Below are positions 42,691-51,721 of a stretch of DNA of 51,721 nt, one piece after another. The first letter of the stretch is position 1; every line of letters starts with the position of its first letter. The DNA comes from Streptosporangiaceae bacterium (GTDB lineage: Bacteria > Actinomycetota > Actinomycetes > Streptosporangiales > Streptosporangiaceae): assembly GCA_030037785.1 (NCBI GenBank), contig JASHQA010000297.1:1-51721 (forward strand), in the 5' to 3' direction. Position numbers and translations under genes: made by a program. The notes below the pieces were generated by a model. That model was not told where the DNA came from. It did no database searches and worked only from the letters and a program-made list of their open reading frames with translations.

Positions 42691-44997
42691 TCAGGGCTTG
42701 CCGCCGACCGTCGGCTGCAGTTCGTAGGCCGGGTTGTAGATGGCGCGCTCGCCCTTGAGGCTGGTCATCCGGCCGCGCACGATGAGCTGACGACCGGGCT
42801 CGATGCCAGGGATTTCGCGGCGACCGAGCCAGACCAGCAGCACGCGACCGGTTCCGTCCCACAACTCGGCTTCCGTCGTCAGGGTGCCGCCGTGCGGACG
42901 CAGCGTCACCGCGCGCAGCGTCCCGGCGACGTGCACGACCTCCCGGTGGCTGCTCTCGGCGATTGGCATCGGCTGGCCGCGACGGCTGGCTGGCAGCGCG
43001 CTGATCTGCTGTCGCACTTCGGCCGCGTGCAGTGCCTCACGGCTGGCGAGCAGGCGCGGCGCGGCCATCGGATCGGCTGACCTGGCGGCCCGCGTCGCAG
43101 AGGCGAGCTGATACGGAACGCTGGCCACCACCACGCCGCGCTCCAGCAGCAGCCGGGTCTTGAGCCGCAGGGCGCTCTGGTTGTGCAGCGCCTGCTCCCA
43201 CCAGTGGCCAACGACGTACTCAGGGATGTAGACGGTGACGATGTCTCGCGGGCTCTCCCGGCGCAGCCCGCGCACGTACTCGATGACGGGCCTGGTGACC
43301 TCCCGGTACGGGGAGGAGATGACCGTCAGCGGCAGCGGCATCGCACCGTCCTCCCACTCCTGGCGCAGCCGGGCCGTCTCCGCCTCGTCGACGTTGACCG
43401 TCAGCGCCTCGAGCCGGGCTGGTCGGGCGGCCCTGGCGTAGGCGAGTGCCCGCAGCGTGGGCAGGTGCAGTTTGGAAACCAGCACTATCGCAATGTTGCT
43501 GGCGGGCAGCGTGAGCCCGGTCAGCCGCTCGGGGACCAGCTCCTCGGCCACGGCGGCATAGTGGCGGCGAATGCCGTTCATGGTGAACCAGATGACCACC
43601 ATGGCCGCTACCGCGATCCACGCGCCATCGACGAACTTGCTGATGACGACGATGACCAGGACCGTGCCAGTCACGCACGCGCCGACCGTGTTGATCGCGC
43701 GCGACCTGATCATCCGCAGCCGAGCCGACGCCTCGGTGGTCACCCGGAGCAGCCGGTTCCAGTGCCGGATCATCCCGGTCTGGCTGCACGTGAACGACAC
43801 GAACACGCCCACGATGTACAGCTGTATGAGTCGAGTCGGCGAGGCGTGGAAAGCGACGATGAGCACGATCGCGAACCCGGACAGCAGCAGTATGCCGTTG
43901 CTGAACGCCAGCCGGTCACCGCGGGTGTGCAGTTGCCGCGGCAGGTACCCGTCCCTGGCCAGGATCGAGGCAAGCACCGGGAAGCCGTTGAAGGCGGTGT
44001 TGGCGGCCAGCACCAGGATGAGGGCAGTGAACAGCTGCAGCAGGTAGAACAGCGGCGACGAGTACCCGAAGACCGCGCGGCCCACCTGGGCGATCACCGT
44101 GGGCTGCACATAACCGCGCGGGGTACCGGTCAGAACCCCGACGTGCACGTGGCTCATCAGGGCCAGTGCCGTCACGCCGCCGAACATCACGACCGCGATC
44201 GCACCCAGCATCGCCAGCGTGCTCGCCGCGTTCTTGCTCTTTGGCGGGCGGAACGACGGCACGCCGTTGCTGATGGCCTCGACGCCGGTCAGCGCCGTGC
44301 AGCCGGAGGAGAAAGCGCGCAGCACCAGGAACACCAGCGCCAGGCCGGCGAACTCGCCGGTGGTCTTGATCGGGTACCCGGCTGTCTCGGCGCGCAGCTG
44401 GTGACCGGTTGCCAGCCGGATCCCGCCCCACACGATCATCAGCATCACGACGCAGATGAAGCAGTACGTGGGTATCGCAAATCCGGTGCCGGACTCCCGC
44501 ACGCCCCGCAGATTCAGGACGGCGATGGCCGCGACCACCAGCGCCGCGATGAGCGTCAAGTGCGAGTTGAGTGCAGGGAACGCCGACGCGAGGTTGGCCA
44601 TCCCTGATGACACCGACACCGCGACGGTCAGCGTGTAGTCGACCATCAGCGCGCTGGCGACGGTCATGCCCACTTTCGGGCTGAAGTTTGTCGTCGTGAC
44701 CTCGTAGTCGCCGCCGCCGGACGGGTAGGCGTGCACATTCTGCCGGTAGGACGCCACCACCACGAGCATGAGCAAGGCGACCGCGAGCGCGACCCACGGC
44801 GCGTAGCCGATCAGCGCGAGGCCGCCCGCGGCCAGCACGAGGAGGATCTCTTGCGTCGCGTAGGCGACCGAGGACAGCGCGTCACTGGCGAAGACCGGCA
44901 GGGCGATCTTCTTCGGCAGCAGCGTGTGGCCTAGCCGCTCGCTCTGCACGGGCTTGCCGACCAGCAGCCGCTTCGCTGCCTGAAACGCCAACGCCAC
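42691..44997 (-). CDS. KimA-like APC-superfamily permease with C-terminal OB-fold-like domain
   Basis: KRLLVGKPVQSERLGHTLLPKKIALPVFASDALSSVAYATQEIL...SYRQNVHAYPSGGGDYEV; C-terminus HVAGTLRAVTLRPHGGTLTTEAELWDGTGRVLLVWLGRREIPGIEPGRQLIVRGRMTSLKGERAIYNPAYEL. Confidence 0.85.
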   Translation of the reverse strand: MALAFQAAKRLLVGKPVQSERLGHTLLPKKIALPVFASDALSSVAYATQEILLVLAAGGLALIGYAPWVALAVALLMLVVVASYRQNVHAYPSGGGDYEVTTTNFSPKVGMTVASALMVDYTLTVAVSVSSGMANLASAFPALNSHLTLIAALVVAAIAVLNLRGVRESGTGFAIPTYCFICVVMLMIVWGGIRLATGHQLRAETAGYPIKTTGEFAGLALVFLVLRAFSSGCTALTGVEAISNGVPSFRPPKSKNAASTLAMLGAIAVVMFGGVTALALMSHVHVGVLTGTPRGYVQPTVIAQVGRAVFGYSSPLFYLLQLFTALILVLAANTAFNGFPVLASILARDGYLPRQLHTRGDRLAFSNGILLLSGFAIVLIVAFHASPTRLIQLYIVGVFVSFTCSQTGMIRHWNRLLRVTTEASARLRMIRSRAINTVGACVTGTVLVIVVISKFVDGAWIAVAAMVVIWFTMNGIRRHYAAVAEELVPERLTGLTLPASNIAIVLVSKLHLPTLRALAYARAARPARLEALTVNVDEAETARLRQEWEDGAMPLPLTVISSPYREVTRPVIEYVRGLRRESPRDIVTVYIPEYVVGHWWEQALHNQSALRLKTRLLLERGVVVASVPYQLASATRAARSADPMAAPRLLASREALHAAEVRQQISALPASRRGQPMPIAESSHREVVHVAGTLRAVTLRPHGGTLTTEAELWDGTGRVLLVWLGRREIPGIEPGRQLIVRGRMTSLKGERAIYNPAYELQPTVGGKP

Positions 44998-45095
44998 GTG
45001 CGCATGGTAGGGGACCTCGCGACCGTCGGCTAGTAGCCCGGGCGGCGCGGCACGCCGCCCGTGGCTGAGAGGCTTTTCCTGGCTGCGCTAGAATA

Positions 45096-45111
45096 TTTAC
45101 ACCCATGTAGA
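45096..45111. promoter_or_regulatory. BlaI/MecI-type operator candidate upstream of dedA
   Basis: TTTACACCCATGTAGA, i.e. TACA-N4-TGTA. Confidence 0.6.
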
Positions 45112-45150
45112 AGTTAGCGCGGCCACCACCCCTACAATCCGAGGGCGGTC

Positions 45151-45786
45151 ATGGATTCCTTTCTCATCCACGCCGGCTACGCCGCGGTCGTGCTATTCGG
45201 CTTTCTCGAGGCGTGCTGCGTGCCGATACCCTCGGAGGTCACCTTCGGCTTCGCCGGAGTGCTGGCGTATCAGGGCCACCTGAACCTGGCAATCGTGATC
45301 ATCGCCGGGACGCTCGCCGAGCTGGCGGGGTCATACGTGTCCTACGGGGTCGGACGCGTCGTGGAGCGCCCGGTCGTCGAACGGCTGGGCCGGTTCCTGC
45401 TGATCACCAAAGCCGACCTGGATCGAACCGAGCGGTTCCTGGCCGGCCGCGGTGGCTGGGCGATTCCGCTGGGCCGGGCGCTGCCGTTCGTGCGCTCGTT
45501 CACCTCGGTCGTGGCCGGGTTCGCCGGGGTGCCGGCGCTGCGCTTCGGCGTTCTCAGCCTGATCGGGACGCTGGTCTATGGCAGCGTGATCGCCAGCATC
45601 GGCTACGGCGTGGGCTCGGCCTGGCACACCGTGGCCAGCGACCTGTCGGTGGCCGGGTATGTCCTGGCCGCGCTGGTGGTGGCAGCGATCGTGGCGTTCG
45701 TGGTCATCCGGGTGCGGGCGTTCCGCCGCGAGGCGGCCGCTGGCGCCGCCAAGACCCCGGTCAGCCCGCAGGCGCCGCATCGCTGA
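45151..45786 (+). CDS. DedA-family membrane protein
   Basis: FGFLEACCVPIPSEVTFGFAGVLAYQGHLN...RFLAGRGGWAIPLGRALPFVRSFTSVVAGFAGVPALRF. Confidence 0.92.
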   Translation: MDSFLIHAGYAAVVLFGFLEACCVPIPSEVTFGFAGVLAYQGHLNLAIVIIAGTLAELAGSYVSYGVGRVVERPVVERLGRFLLITKADLDRTERFLAGRGGWAIPLGRALPFVRSFTSVVAGFAGVPALRFGVLSLIGTLVYGSVIASIGYGVGSAWHTVASDLSVAGYVLAALVVAAIVAFVVIRVRAFRREAAAGAAKTPVSPQAPHR

Positions 45787-47371
45787 CGGACGCGTGCCCG
45801 CCAGCCGACAGGGCTTCGAGCACGGCTGATCCGATCGGCACGCCAAGGCCGCTGCAGGCGTCCCAGCCCGGCCCGGCGCTGTAGGCGCCGTTACTGCCGA
45901 CCGTGATGTCCCGGACGTCAGACACGGGCCGACCGGGCTGGATGCCCGCATACAGGGACTGCTGCAGCAGGCCGAGCGGCTTGGCCAGGGCCTGCGCGAG
46001 CCGGGCGGTGAGCGCTGCCGACAGCGGCGCGACGGCGCTCGTGCCGCCGATGATCGTCTGCTGGCCGTCGACGAGCACCCGGTATCCGGTCGAGGGATCG
46101 GCGTTGCCGGCGACGTCGGGCACGCCGCGGCCCGCGGTTCCGCTGGGGCTGGCCGGAACGCCTGCAGTCGCCTGCCAGGCGGGCAGCGGGAAGGTGACGC
46201 TGACTCCGCCGCCGGTGGCGCCGCCGCCAGCGCCGTCGTTCCACACCGTCTCGGAGCTGATGGCTCCGGTCGACGGATCAGCGTGCAGGCTCGTGCCGCC
46301 GCACGCGAGCGCGTGCGGGCTCGAAGCGGGGAAGTCGGCGTGTGGCTGGTTACCGCTGACGCCGTCGCTACTGCCGTTGTCGCCGGCGGCGACCGTCACC
46401 GTCACGCCGAGCGCCACGCCGTCGGCGATCGCCTCGTCGAGTGCCGACATCGCCTGCGCAGTCCAGGAGCTCTCCGGTCCGCCCCAGCTGATGCTGACGG
46501 CCACGGGCGTGGGCTCAGCGTGCACGGCCGTCGTGACGGCGTCCACGAAGCCCTGGTCGGTGTTGGGCGCGAAGTACACCAGCTGGTGAGCGCCCGGCGC
46601 GACCGCGCCGACGACCTCGATGTCCAGCAGCACCTCGCCGTCTGCGCCCTGCGGGGCCTGGCCAGCCACGTTGCTCGCGCCGTCCACGCCGACTGCGGTC
46701 ACCGACGGCGTGGGGATGCCAACCGAGCCGAAGTACGTGTTGAGGTCGGAGGTGGCGAACCCGCCGCCGAGCTCGATGATCGCCACGGTTTGCCCGGTGC
46801 CGTCGGTTCCGGCCGGGAACTGGTAGAGGCTGGCAACCTGTGGCGGCGTGTAGGTCACCTGCACGGCTGCCGGGTCGGCGAACCTGAAGTGCGGCCAGGC
46901 TTGCGGCCTGTTGTCGAGCCCGAGGACCGCCACGACGACGCCGTCGAGCTCGGCCGGAATCTGCAGGGCGCCGGTGCGGTACCGGTGGCTGACCGGCGCG
47001 CCGTCCGGGCCAGCGCTGCTGACCATGGTCAGCACCGTCCCGAAGACCCTGGCGAGCTCCCTGCCGGGTCCGGTGATGGCCAGCCGCCGGGTGGCGGGGT
47101 CGCGCCCGGTTACCTGAATCGCCGGCTCGAGTCGGGCGAGAACCTCGGCCACGAGCTGATGGTCCGCCGGATCGGACCCGTAGCGCAGCTCGAGATCCGC
47201 TCGCGCCTGCCGGATCGGCACGCCGGCCGCGTCCCGTGGCAGGCTGGCGGCGCGGCGGGTGATCAGGGTTAGCTCGATGACTTCAGCGGGATCAACCGGG
47301 CCCGCTGGCTGCTGGTCACGCAGCGGCCGACGCTCGCTCCCGGCGAGCGGGACAACCGGCGCAACGGTCAT
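45761..47371 (-). CDS. Sedolisin (S53, pro-kumamolisin-like) peptidase
   Basis: QVTYTPPQVASLYQFPAGTDGTGQTVAIIELGGGF...VSISWGGPESSW...GGTSAVAPLSAALTARL. Confidence 0.9.
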   Translation of the reverse strand: MTVAPVVPLAGSERRPLRDQQPAGPVDPAEVIELTLITRRAASLPRDAAGVPIRQARADLELRYGSDPADHQLVAEVLARLEPAIQVTGRDPATRRLAITGPGRELARVFGTVLTMVSSAGPDGAPVSHRYRTGALQIPAELDGVVVAVLGLDNRPQAWPHFRFADPAAVQVTYTPPQVASLYQFPAGTDGTGQTVAIIELGGGFATSDLNTYFGSVGIPTPSVTAVGVDGASNVAGQAPQGADGEVLLDIEVVGAVAPGAHQLVYFAPNTDQGFVDAVTTAVHAEPTPVAVSISWGGPESSWTAQAMSALDEAIADGVALGVTVTVAAGDNGSSDGVSGNQPHADFPASSPHALACGGTSLHADPSTGAISSETVWNDGAGGGATGGGVSVTFPLPAWQATAGVPASPSGTAGRGVPDVAGNADPSTGYRVLVDGQQTIIGGTSAVAPLSAALTARLAQALAKPLGLLQQSLYAGIQPGRPVSDVRDITVGSNGAYSAGPGWDACSGLGVPIGSAVLEALSAGGHASVSDAAPAG

Positions 47372-47524
47372 CGCCCGGTCCTGCCTTTCTCCAGACGCTC
47401 GCCGAACCTGCGCCATCTGATACGCATGTTCTGGATTATGTGCAGTGGTGTGTCTGTGTCAACGAACGACTCACAGCGTGCGGGCCGCGCCGGACCGCCT
47501 GGAGGCGCGGCGGCGCGGCGGCCG

Positions 47525-47920
47525 TTATCCGGCCGGGTCCCGGTCGCGCAGCACGCGCCGGAGCAGGTGCTCGTCTGCGGCCGATAGCTCGGAGACGAAG
47601 CGGGCCAGGACCGCCTCGCGGTCGGTCTCGGCGTCCAGCACGCCGCGCATCCGCCGGGCGGCCAGGCCCGGCTCGTCAGCGACCGGTGCGTAGGAGTACG
47701 CGCGGCCCGAGCGCAGCCGGGTGAGCACGCCCTTGGCGTGCAGCCGCGACAGGATGGTCACCACAGTGCTATACGCCAGCCCGCCGCCCAGCCGGTCCAG
47801 AACCTCAGCCGGCGTGAGCGAGCGGTCCGCTGCCTGCAGCACAGCCAGCGCGGCGGCCTCAAGCTCGCCGGCCGCGCGCCGAGGGCTGCCGGGCGCCTGC
47901 CTGTCGTAGTCCCGGGTCAC
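47525..47920 (-). CDS. BlaI/MecI/CopY-family transcriptional regulator
   Basis: AALAVLQAADRSLTPAEVLDRLGGGLAYSTVVTILSRLHAKGVLTRLRSGRAYSYAPV. Confidence 0.9.
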   Translation of the reverse strand: MTRDYDRQAPGSPRRAAGELEAAALAVLQAADRSLTPAEVLDRLGGGLAYSTVVTILSRLHAKGVLTRLRSGRAYSYAPVADEPGLAARRMRGVLDAETDREAVLARFVSELSAADEHLLRRVLRDRDPAG

Positions 47921-48024
47921 CGTGCCGTCCTTGGTCGGCTCTCGAAGGCCCGGCAGGTGCCGGGCGGTGCGCGGTCAGTGCAGGGCGCCGGCCCGCAGGT
48001 GCGCGGCCATCGAGAACGCTATCA

Positions 48025-48040
48025 TCTACACGCATGTAAA
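48025..48040. promoter_or_regulatory. BlaI/MecI-type operator candidate upstream of the blaI-like gene
   Basis: TCTACACGCATGTAAA, i.e. TACA-N4-TGTA. Confidence 0.6.
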
Positions 48041-48115
48041 TGTAGTCCTGTTCGGCCGTCGGCTCACCCCGGTTGCGATCTACCTCCTGGTGGCTGGGCT
48101 CCGGGCGGCATCACT

Positions 48116-48139
48116 AGCGCTACAGCGCTACAGCGCTAA
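48116..48139. repeat. Three tandem 8-mers overlapping the vapBC promoter, probable autoregulatory operator
   Basis: AGCGCTAC-AGCGCTAC-AGCGCTAA immediately upstream of vapB ATG 48149. Confidence 0.7.
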
Positions 48140-48148
48140 AATACAACT

Positions 48149-48385
48149 ATGGCAACGATTCAGGTCCGGGAGATCCCGGAAGACCTCTACGAGGTGCTCC
48201 GCCGACGGGCACGGCGGAAAGGGCAGTCGATGCAGGCATACATGCACGATCAGATCATGAACCTGGCCAAGCGACCCACCAAGGACGAAGCGGTCGAGCA
48301 GATCGAGGCAGTCCTGAGGAAGGCCAATAGGCCCGAACCCGCGGCCGCCTCCATCCTCGCCGACCTGGCCGCTGAGCGCCTCTGA
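48149..48385 (+). CDS. vapB: VapB/FitA-type antitoxin
   Basis: MATIQVREIPEDLYEVLRRRARRKGQSMQAYMHDQIMNLAKRPT. Confidence 0.88.
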   Translation: MATIQVREIPEDLYEVLRRRARRKGQSMQAYMHDQIMNLAKRPTKDEAVEQIEAVLRKANRPEPAAASILADLAAERL

Positions 48386-48396
48386 CAGGCAGCCTT

Positions 48397-48801
48397 GTGG
48401 CTCTTGTCATTGACGCCTCCGCCATGGTCTTCGCCCTCCTCGGGACGTCGGCCAGGGCCGTGGACCTGCGGCGGCGCCTTACCTCCGAGGTGTGTCACGC
48501 ACCGCACCTGCTCGATGCTGAGGTAGGGAACGTGCTGCGTCGGCATGTGCTGCGCGGTGACCTCGCGGCGAGCGACGCCGAAGAGCTCCTGCGCCTGAGC
48601 GGGCCGCTCATCGACCATCGTCATCAGATGACTGGCGCGCTGGCTGGCGCCGCGTGGCTTCTGCGCCAGAACGCGAGCTTCTATGACGCGCTATATGCCG
48701 CCCTCGCGGCCGCGCTGGCTGTTCCGCTCCTGACCGCCGACGCGCGGCTAGCGAGAACGCCAGGTCTTCGCTGCGCCATAGAGCAGGTGGGATCGTCATG
48801 A
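48397..48801 (+). CDS. vapC: VapC PIN-domain toxin
   Basis: MALVIDASAMVFALLG...LLDAEVGNVLRRHVLRG...NASFYDALYAALAAALAVPLLTADARLA. Confidence 0.92.
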   Translation: MALVIDASAMVFALLGTSARAVDLRRRLTSEVCHAPHLLDAEVGNVLRRHVLRGDLAASDAEELLRLSGPLIDHRHQMTGALAGAAWLLRQNASFYDALYAALAAALAVPLLTADARLARTPGLRCAIEQVGSS

Positions 48802-49299
48802 TCATGCACATCGCCACGATGGTTCACCGAGCCGGACCGCGGCACTGGTCGACGCGGAGTGTGCGCTGACCCAGAAGTCGGCAGGCGGGCTGCGCACTTG
48901 GTGATGGCGCAGGGAACGAACGACCTGGGCAGCCGCGCCAGCGGCGCTACCTGTGTGCCGCACATTTGAGTACCTGATTTCCGCACTCGCGACTATCAGT
49001 CTTCCGCGACCTGGTAGGGCTCCCATCCCAGCTAGCACGTCGGCGATCCGCCCCGTCAGCCGGATGTGCCCACGCGTCGGTCTTGGATCTGGATCTGGGT
49101 CGCCGGTTCGGCCTGGTTCTGCTCCCGTCATTCCTGGTCAACGCAGCGAGCGAGGCAATCCGGTCAGCCTTCCTAGCTTGCTGCGCTCGGCATACGTCGC
49201 CATCTGGCTGCGTGCTGATCCAGCAGCACCCGCCTGCATGGTTCGACAACTGTCACCGCTGCAGAACGCGAGCAGGCCGGGATCACTTTCCGGCTGCGC

Positions 49300-49494
49300 G
49301 ATATCACCCGGCCGGAGCCAGGCCTGATGTCTGCGACCGCCGAGTACCAAGCCGACGACCGGGTATGGACGCATGCCTTCACCGCCATGCGCCTTGACGA
49401 GGCGCAGTTGCGAGCCTCGCTGCACTCGGCCGGTCTGGCGCTCGACCGCTACCTGACTGACGACAGCCAGTGGGTCAAGGCGGTTCCGGTGTAG
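49300..49494 (+). pseudogene. C-terminal remnant of a methyltransferase-like gene
   Basis: In-frame GITFRLRDITRPEPGLMSATAEYQADDRVWTHAFTAMRLDEAQLRASLHSAGLALDRYLTDDSQWVKAVPV*, no N-terminal half upstream. Confidence 0.5.
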
Positions 49495-49546
49495 CTGACG
49501 GCGCTCACCTGAAGTCGGGCTAGGCGGGCCGCACGCCTGCTGGCTG

Positions 49547-49924
49547 CTAGCGACGCCTCAGCCTGTAGGCGGCCAGCCCGTAGACAACCGCCAGCACCAG
49601 CCAGACGAGCAGCAGGGACGCAGCATTGCCACCAGCGTCCTTGATCAGCCACCACCCAGCCAGACTCAGCGGCACTCCGGCGACTACCGACCCGGCCACG
49701 ACCCCGGCGAAAATCGCGCGGTACCTGCTCAGCCGAACCGGATCGGCTGAGCGCGGGGCCGGCCTGGTCAGGCCCGCGAGCCGCTGCTCCACCCGCGACG
49801 CGATGTGCTCATCGATCCTCGATAGAAAGGACTCCACCACCGCCTCGCCGTAGTCAGCGCCAAGCTCGCGGTGCACCTCGGCTGCGGCGCGAATGTCCTG
49901 AGCGGACAGCGGCGAGTCACTCAT
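49547..49924 (-). CDS. Hypothetical membrane protein
   Basis: MSDSPLSAQDIRAAAEVHRELGADYGEAVVESFLSRIDEHIASRVEQRLAGL... followed by two TM segments. Confidence 0.7.
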   Translation of the reverse strand: MSDSPLSAQDIRAAAEVHRELGADYGEAVVESFLSRIDEHIASRVEQRLAGLTRPAPRSADPVRLSRYRAIFAGVVAGSVVAGVPLSLAGWWLIKDAGGNAASLLLVWLVLAVVYGLAAYRLRRR

Positions 49925-50121
49925 GCGCCGCACAATAACCCAGTCCGGGGAGTACGCCCCGAAGGCGCGCTGCTCGCCTGTCTGCGTATCCGGCTGGTGA
50001 ACCTATCGCCTGTGTGAACCGCCTAGTTGCCCTTCGTGATCGACATGCACACGGCGACGATGACGGCCCGTGACGCCTCTGGCAAGACACCGCTGCCAGG
50101 GCCGCGCTCGGGTTCGACGAC

Positions 50122-50733
50122 TTGACCACCGCGCGGCACCGGCTCGCGGTGCTGGTCCGGCTGGGCGTGCTGCGCCGGTTCCGGCCGCACCGCGAAGCCG
50201 GGTCGGCGCCGTGGCATTACCTGCTCGGTCCGGTCGGCGCCGTGCTGCTGGGCGCCGAGGACCGCGACGACCGCAGGTGGGCGCCGCGGGTGCGGGCCGA
50301 CCGGCAGCTGGCGCTGGAACGCTCCCAGCGGCTTTCGCACCTGACCGGGGCGAACTGGTTCTTCGTCGCCCTCGCCCGCCGGGCCCGCAGCGGCGCAGGC
50401 GAGCTGCGGATGTGGCTGGGCGAAGCCGGGGCGGCCGGCTACCACGACCCGTTCGTGCCCGCCCTGTCCCGTGGCCAGGGCCCGTGGCCGGACGGGCTGG
50501 GCTGCTGGGCCGAGGACGGCCGCCAAGTCACGTTCTTCCTCGAGCATGACACCGGCACCGAGCACCTGCCCCGGCTTGAGGGCAAGCTGCCGGGCTATGC
50601 CCGGCTGGCCGAGGCACTCGCCGCCTACGGGCGGGCCTGCGTGCGGTGGCAAGCACGTGCGTGCGTGCGGCTATTTCTTGGCCGCGGCTTGGCTGCCGCA
50701 TTGGGCCGCTGTCGCCGCCGCCCGGTGAGGTAA
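50122..50733 (+). pseudogene. Replication-relaxation-like protein, apparently truncated
   Basis: LGVLRRFRPHREAGSAPWHYLLGPVGAVLLGAEDRDDRRWAPRVRADRQLALERSQRLSHLTGANWFF...; N-terminal HTH half missing and C-terminus low-complexity. Confidence 0.5.
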
Positions 50734-50870
50734 CCGGCGGCCAAAAACCCCGTCATGACCTGGGTCGCAGCGTTCGTGACCGGGCGTCACGCGGTCACTC
50801 GCAGGAAATAGGAAGCCCATCCGGGCCTGCGCGTCCGGCCCTGAAGCTCGAGCCACGACGGGGGTACAGC

Positions 50871-51530
50871 ATGCATCACAAGCTCGACATCATGGCGGAA
50901 ACCGGTTACGTCATCCTCGGTGATTTCAGGGGTCAGCGGATCTCCCCGGACGAGTGGGAATCGCTGGAATACATGGACTGGAAGAGCGGCGGTGACACGA
51001 ACTTCGCCCCGCTCGCGTCGGCGACCGGCGAGATGGACTGCCGCGGTTTCTGGGATCACGGCAAGGCGGACAAGGACGGGATCTGGACCGTCAACCGCAA
51101 GATCGCGCCCAGCCTGGCGCGCTACGTGGAAAACATCGGCGGCAACTACGGCCGGGTGCGCGTGATCAAGCTCAACCCCAGCGACGAGGCTGCGGCGGTG
51201 CGCCAGCTGCACCGCGACGACAACAACCGGCTCAACCCGGACGGCACCGGCTGGGTGATCCGGTCGTGGCTCGAGCTGGACGACACCGCGGGCAAGTCGG
51301 TCTTCATCCTGCGCGAGGACAAGGACGACCCCGCCACCGAGACGCGCATTCCGCTGCACCCCGGCCTGCAGCTCGTCATCGACACCGAGCGGCTCTGGCA
51401 CGTCGTCTGGCACCCGGGCCCGAAGCCGCGGTACGCGCTCATCACGTCGTGGGAGAGCGACCAGGTCGTCGACAACTGGATCAAGCGGGAGATGGCGGGC
51501 GGGCGCCAGCTGCAGGGCGCGCGCCGCTAG
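50871..51530 (+). CDS. Aspartyl/asparaginyl hydroxylase-like 2OG-type protein
   Basis: VRQLHRDDNNRLNPDGTGWVIRSWLELDD...ETRIPLHPGLQLVIDTERLWHVVWHPGPKPRYALITSWES. Confidence 0.65.
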   Translation: MHHKLDIMAETGYVILGDFRGQRISPDEWESLEYMDWKSGGDTNFAPLASATGEMDCRGFWDHGKADKDGIWTVNRKIAPSLARYVENIGGNYGRVRVIKLNPSDEAAAVRQLHRDDNNRLNPDGTGWVIRSWLELDDTAGKSVFILREDKDDPATETRIPLHPGLQLVIDTERLWHVVWHPGPKPRYALITSWESDQVVDNWIKREMAGGRQLQGARR

Positions 51531-51597
51531 CCGCGCACCGAGCGGCGCCGGTAGCGAGCGCAGCGCGCCGCGCCGGATCCCGGTATGGTTTCGTGCC

Positions 51598-51721
51598 GTG
51601 CCGACTGATCGGGTAGTCAGGGTTGCGGTGCTGGACGACTACCAGCGCCGGGCCGCCAGCTTCGCCGACTGGGACTCGCTCGGGACCGGGGTCGACGTCG
51701 TGTTCTTCTACGAGCGCATCG
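51598..51721 (+). CDS. D-2-hydroxyacid dehydrogenase family protein, N-terminus only (window edge)
   Basis: VPTDRVVRVAVLDDYQRRAASFADWDSLGTGVDVVFFYERI. Confidence 0.6.
   Translation, partial: MPTDRVVRVAVLDDYQRRAASFADWDSLGTGVDVVFFYERI

Noticed and set aside
1-51721. CRISPR arrays, tRNA/rRNA genes, intact transposases
   Set aside because: No regularly spaced direct repeats, no recognised tRNA or rRNA sequences and no transposase signatures were found by eye; a tRNAscan-SE/ISfinder run would be needed to be certain.

Overview
High-GC actinobacterial chromosomal window. Its main feature is a roughly 38-kb island (about 2.2-40 kb) of fluoride-riboswitch (crcB-type) RNAs. I find six canonical copies (F1-F6). 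They precede two complex I/group-4-hydrogenase-like membrane complexes that lack the NiFe-ligand cysteines (Ehr-type), two MutS-like ATPase pairs, a UspA gene and a DUF3040-like gene. The first operon also carries an MFS transporter, a dynamin-like GTPase and enolase, the classic fluoride target. Four further leaders (V1-V4) keep the crcB scaffold (P1, P2, pseudoknot, A40/U48) but share changed bases at the ion site: A6->G or A, U7->A, U41->C, with 6/38 changing together. A fifth, more divergent element (E) has the same topology. V2-V4 and E lie directly upstream of a dynamin-like GTPase, a four-HTH-repeat protein, a Cys/His-module protein operon and a small conserved protein; V1 lies upstream of a short ORF and then a SatP-like transporter. 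In nearly all copies the 3' pseudoknot strand can alternatively pair with the Shine-Dalgarno region, which predicts translational switching. No Fluc/CrcB or CLC-F exporter was seen. Outside the island are pabBC (truncated at the left edge), KdpDE next to a KimA-like permease with a fused OB-fold, DedA, a sedolisin, a BlaI regulator with two operator-like sites, VapBC, and gene remnants near the right end. All calls come from reading the sequence and supplied ORFs; no database search or folding software was used.
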